Of a DNA stretch of 64,000 nucleotides, positions 61,885-64,000 are shown piece by piece. Below the pieces are notes generated by a model. It was not told the DNA's origin and searched no databases. It saw only the letters and a program-made list of their open reading frames with translations. The position numbers were made by a program, and so were the translations under genes. This stretch comes from Sinosporangium album (lineage in GTDB: Bacteria > Actinomycetota > Actinomycetes > Streptosporangiales > Streptosporangiaceae), in contig NZ_FNCN01000009.1 of the NCBI RefSeq assembly GCF_900100605.1, forward strand, positions 1 through 64,000, in the 5' to 3' direction. The first letter of the stretch is position 1; every line of letters begins with the position of its first letter.

Positions 61885-64000
61885 TGACGGTCCCTCCAGA
61901 GGGACGGCGGCGTAAGCGCGGGCGGCTCCGCAGGCGCATCGCCCTTGTTCTCGTGGCATTCATCGGCGTCCTGACACTGCCGCTGGTCTTCGGATCGGCA
62001 CCCGCGGCAGCAGGACCCTGCGACCTGTCGGCGGACCTCGCCCCCGAGGTCGTCGGCAACAGCATGGACGGACTGCTCAGACCACCGACGGCGGAGGACG
62101 CGGCGGTGGTGAAGCCGCCGAGCAACTCGGCGACCGGCACCATCGGCGGCGAGGCGATCCCCGACCCGGCCACCAACTACGAGCGGTACGGCACCAGCGG
62201 GCAGTTCTGGCACACCTACCAGCTCGGGTGCAGCGACATCGCCGCCGTGATCGGCAACTCGTGGGCCAACGCCGTCTTCACGGCCGCCAAGTCCATCGAC
62301 CGGCTCACCATCACGACCTACCAGGCGGCGGCCACCGAGGGCCCCCTCCAGTCCCTCAAGGACATGGTCGACGACGTCATCACCAACCTCGCCTCGGCGA
62401 TGTACTGGCCCTACCTGCGGCCGATCGTGATCGTCGGCGCCATCTGGCTCGCGTGGTACGGCCTGATCCGCCGACGGGCCACGACGACCACCGAAGGCGT
62501 CATCTGGATGGTGATCGCGGTGACGGTGGCGGTGTGGTTCTTCAGCCGCCCCGGCGACTTCACCAGCATGGGCAAGGTCGTCACCGAGAAGACCGGCGAG
62601 GTCATCAACTCGGCGATGTCCGGGCTGCCCGGCGCGGGCGGCGCCTCCTGCCTTCCGCTCAAGGGCGGCAAGGAGCCCGACCAGGGGCTCGGCAAGACGG
62701 GCGTCTCCGCCGTCGACCAGAACGCCGACGCCCTCTGGTCCACCCTCGTCTGCAAGCCCTGGCTCGCCGGGCAGTTCGGCACGGCCGACCCCAACGCCAA
62801 GGCCGTCCAGACCTACGGGCCCCTCCTGCTCGACATCCAGGCCGTCGACCGGCAGGAGCAGAGCAAGCAGAGCCCCAACAGCACCGCCCACCAGCTCCGC
62901 TACCAAGAGGATGTCGCGAGCAAGCTCGAAGGCACGCCCACCTTCTTCATCTTCCAGGGCAAGGACTGGACCAGTCGGCTCGGCATCGCCATCGGCGCCC
63001 TGATGGCGGCCATGGTCGCGGGACTGCTCATCTTCCTGGTCGCCGTCTCGCTGCTGGTGTTGAAGGTCGGATTCCTGCTGCTGCTGGTCCTCGGGCCGGT
63101 CTTCCTGCTCATCGGCGTGCATCCGGGCACCGGGCGCATCATCGCGATGCGCTGGGTCGAGATGCTGATCGGCACACTGCTGCGCCAGGCCGTCCTGGCC
63201 CTGGTGCTCAGCGTGCTCGTGTACGGCTACGCCCTCGTCATGTCGACCGGCCTCTCGTGGGGCATGCAGCTTCTGTTCATGGCGCTGATGACGATCGCGG
63301 TCTTCTTCTACAGGCGGCCGTTCCAGCACCTGTTCGCCCGGATGGACGGGCACTCGATCACCACGCGCATGCTCGGGGAGGCGGCGACCGCGCCGATGCT
63401 CAGCCGGGCGGCGGCCGTACTGCCTCCGGTGGCGGGCTATCGCGTGGGACGGTGGGGCATGCGCAAGGCCGAGCCCCTGCTGCAGAGCGCGGCCATGGCC
63501 GGCGGGGCCGGCACCGCGGCGGCTGCGGCCGTCGCGCAGGGCCGGGTGCGGGGAGAGGACGGCGCGCAGGGCGTGTCGCCTTCGGGCGCCCGGGTTCCGG
63601 TGGGCGTCCAGCCGGCGCCGCTCGACACCGACGGGCAGAACGGCGGCGGCGTGCGGCGGAAGGCCGCCGCTCGCGGCGCCGCCGTACAGCGCGCGGGCGC
63701 CGCTCCGCCGCTCAACCTGTCGGGCGGTCCGAGGCGACCGGGGGTCGGCGGCCCCGCGGTCGGCGGTCCGGGTGGCTCGGGTGGCCCGGGTGGTCCGTCC
63801 GGTCCGGTCACGGTGGGGCCGAGTGGTTCGTCCTCCGGTGATTCGGGCGGTTCCCGCGGCGGGTGGTTCGGCGGCAGGTCCGGCGGCGGATGGGCGCCCG
63901 TGGGCGGTTCGTCCGGCGGGTCCTCCCGCTCCCCGCGGGCGTCCTCGGGAGGCGGCGGTGGCGGCGGCGGTGGCGGCCTGTTCGGCGGCTCGCGCGGTTC
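61884..64000 (+). CDS. VirB6/TrbL-like polytopic membrane protein (3' end outside window)
   Basis: The frame from ATG at 61884 stays open to the window edge, giving at least 705 residues. A signal-like start (RRIALVLVAFIGVLTLPLVFG, then SAPAAAGPCDLSADL) is followed by an extracytoplasmic segment, membrane helices in the region 175-225 (IVIVGAIWLAWYGLI, VIWMVIAVTVAVWFF), a soluble loop, and four more helices (IAIGALMAAMVAGLLIFLVA, LLVLKVGFLLLLVLGPVFLL and others). A Gly/Ser/Pro-rich cytoplasmic tail then continues past the edge. This is the layout of VirB6/TrbL-type channel proteins. It is coupled to the VirB4 gene by a 1-bp overlap. Confidence 0.85.
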   Translation, partial: MTVPPEGRRRKRGRLRRRIALVLVAFIGVLTLPLVFGSAPAAAGPCDLSADLAPEVVGNSMDGLLRPPTAEDAAVVKPPSNSATGTIGGEAIPDPATNYERYGTSGQFWHTYQLGCSDIAAVIGNSWANAVFTAAKSIDRLTITTYQAAATEGPLQSLKDMVDDVITNLASAMYWPYLRPIVIVGAIWLAWYGLIRRRATTTTEGVIWMVIAVTVAVWFFSRPGDFTSMGKVVTEKTGEVINSAMSGLPGAGGASCLPLKGGKEPDQGLGKTGVSAVDQNADALWSTLVCKPWLAGQFGTADPNAKAVQTYGPLLLDIQAVDRQEQSKQSPNSTAHQLRYQEDVASKLEGTPTFFIFQGKDWTSRLGIAIGALMAAMVAGLLIFLVAVSLLVLKVGFLLLLVLGPVFLLIGVHPGTGRIIAMRWVEMLIGTLLRQAVLALVLSVLVYGYALVMSTGLSWGMQLLFMALMTIAVFFYRRPFQHLFARMDGHSITTRMLGEAATAPMLSRAAAVLPPVAGYRVGRWGMRKAEPLLQSAAMAGGAGTAAAAAVAQGRVRGEDGAQGVSPSGARVPVGVQPAPLDTDGQNGGGVRRKAAARGAAVQRAGAAPPLNLSGGPRRPGVGGPAVGGPGGSGGPGGPSGPVTVGPSGSSSGDSGGSRGGWFGGRSGGGWAPVGGSSGGSSRSPRASSGGGGGGGGGGLFGGSRG

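Overview
The window is high-GC DNA typical of a filamentous actinomycete, most likely in or near the Streptosporangiaceae; I do not commit to a genus. The evidence is the codon bias, frequent GTG and TTG starts, a mycothiol-conjugate amidase gene (mca), and a gene content that parallels the Mycobacterium tuberculosis Rv1080c-Rv1112 block as I recall it (greA, DUF4307, mca, a small membrane protein, a DUF255 protein, a cis-prenyltransferase, phoH2, a fumarase, glpX, DUF4245, xseB, xseA, ispH, DUF6542, ychF). The backbone is therefore conserved chromosome, with accessory pieces inserted into it.

Layout. 1-1500 holds two IS630-type transposase units; the second is a complete element with TA flanks and a frameshift in its transposase. 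1767-5948 carries DUF255/thioredoxin-fold, MarR, DoxX and pirin genes. At 7116-10434 an AT-richer insert with a darT-darG DNA ADP-ribosylation toxin-antitoxin pair and an IS5-type transposase relic lies between two identical 124-bp direct repeats made from the 3' end of a neighbouring gene. 10478-13138 is the GNAT, small membrane protein, mca, DUF4307 and greA block. An NlpC/P60 hydrolase and GTP-type PEP carboxykinase follow; the latter has several DasR-like (dre) operator sequences upstream.

17343-20157 is the most interesting accessory-looking operon. A TIGR04222-type membrane protein with a Cys/Gly tail is followed by a strong hairpin, then a DUF692 (MNIO) enzyme, a tiny Gly-rich membrane protein and a small helical protein placed like an MNIO partner. 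Known MNIO enzymes modify cysteines in ribosomal peptides, so this looks like a membrane-anchored, RiPP-like modification system of unknown product.

20335-28726 carries a cis-prenyltransferase, PhoH2, a response regulator/histidine kinase/lipoprotein operon, a transglycosylase and a glycosyltransferase. 28717-44077 carries a PucR regulator, two fumarases of unrelated classes, two Ser/Thr kinases, superoxide dismutase, a divergent EamA exporter/MocR regulator pair, DUF1707, glpX, TetR, DUF4245 and xseB. 44238-53770 carries a phosphotransferase, xseA, a very low-complexity protein, ispH, DUF6542, rmuC, a protein with three four-cysteine modules, and ychF.

54643 to the right edge is a Gram-positive type IV secretion (Tcp-like) operon: TcpC-like, TcpD-like, a TcpE domain fused to a ParA/MinD-like ATPase whose P-loop lysine is glutamine, a coupled 48-residue ORF, a VirB4-like ATPase and a VirB6-like polytopic protein that runs off the window. 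No relaxase, integrase or coupling protein is visible. I saw no tRNA, rRNA or CRISPR array.
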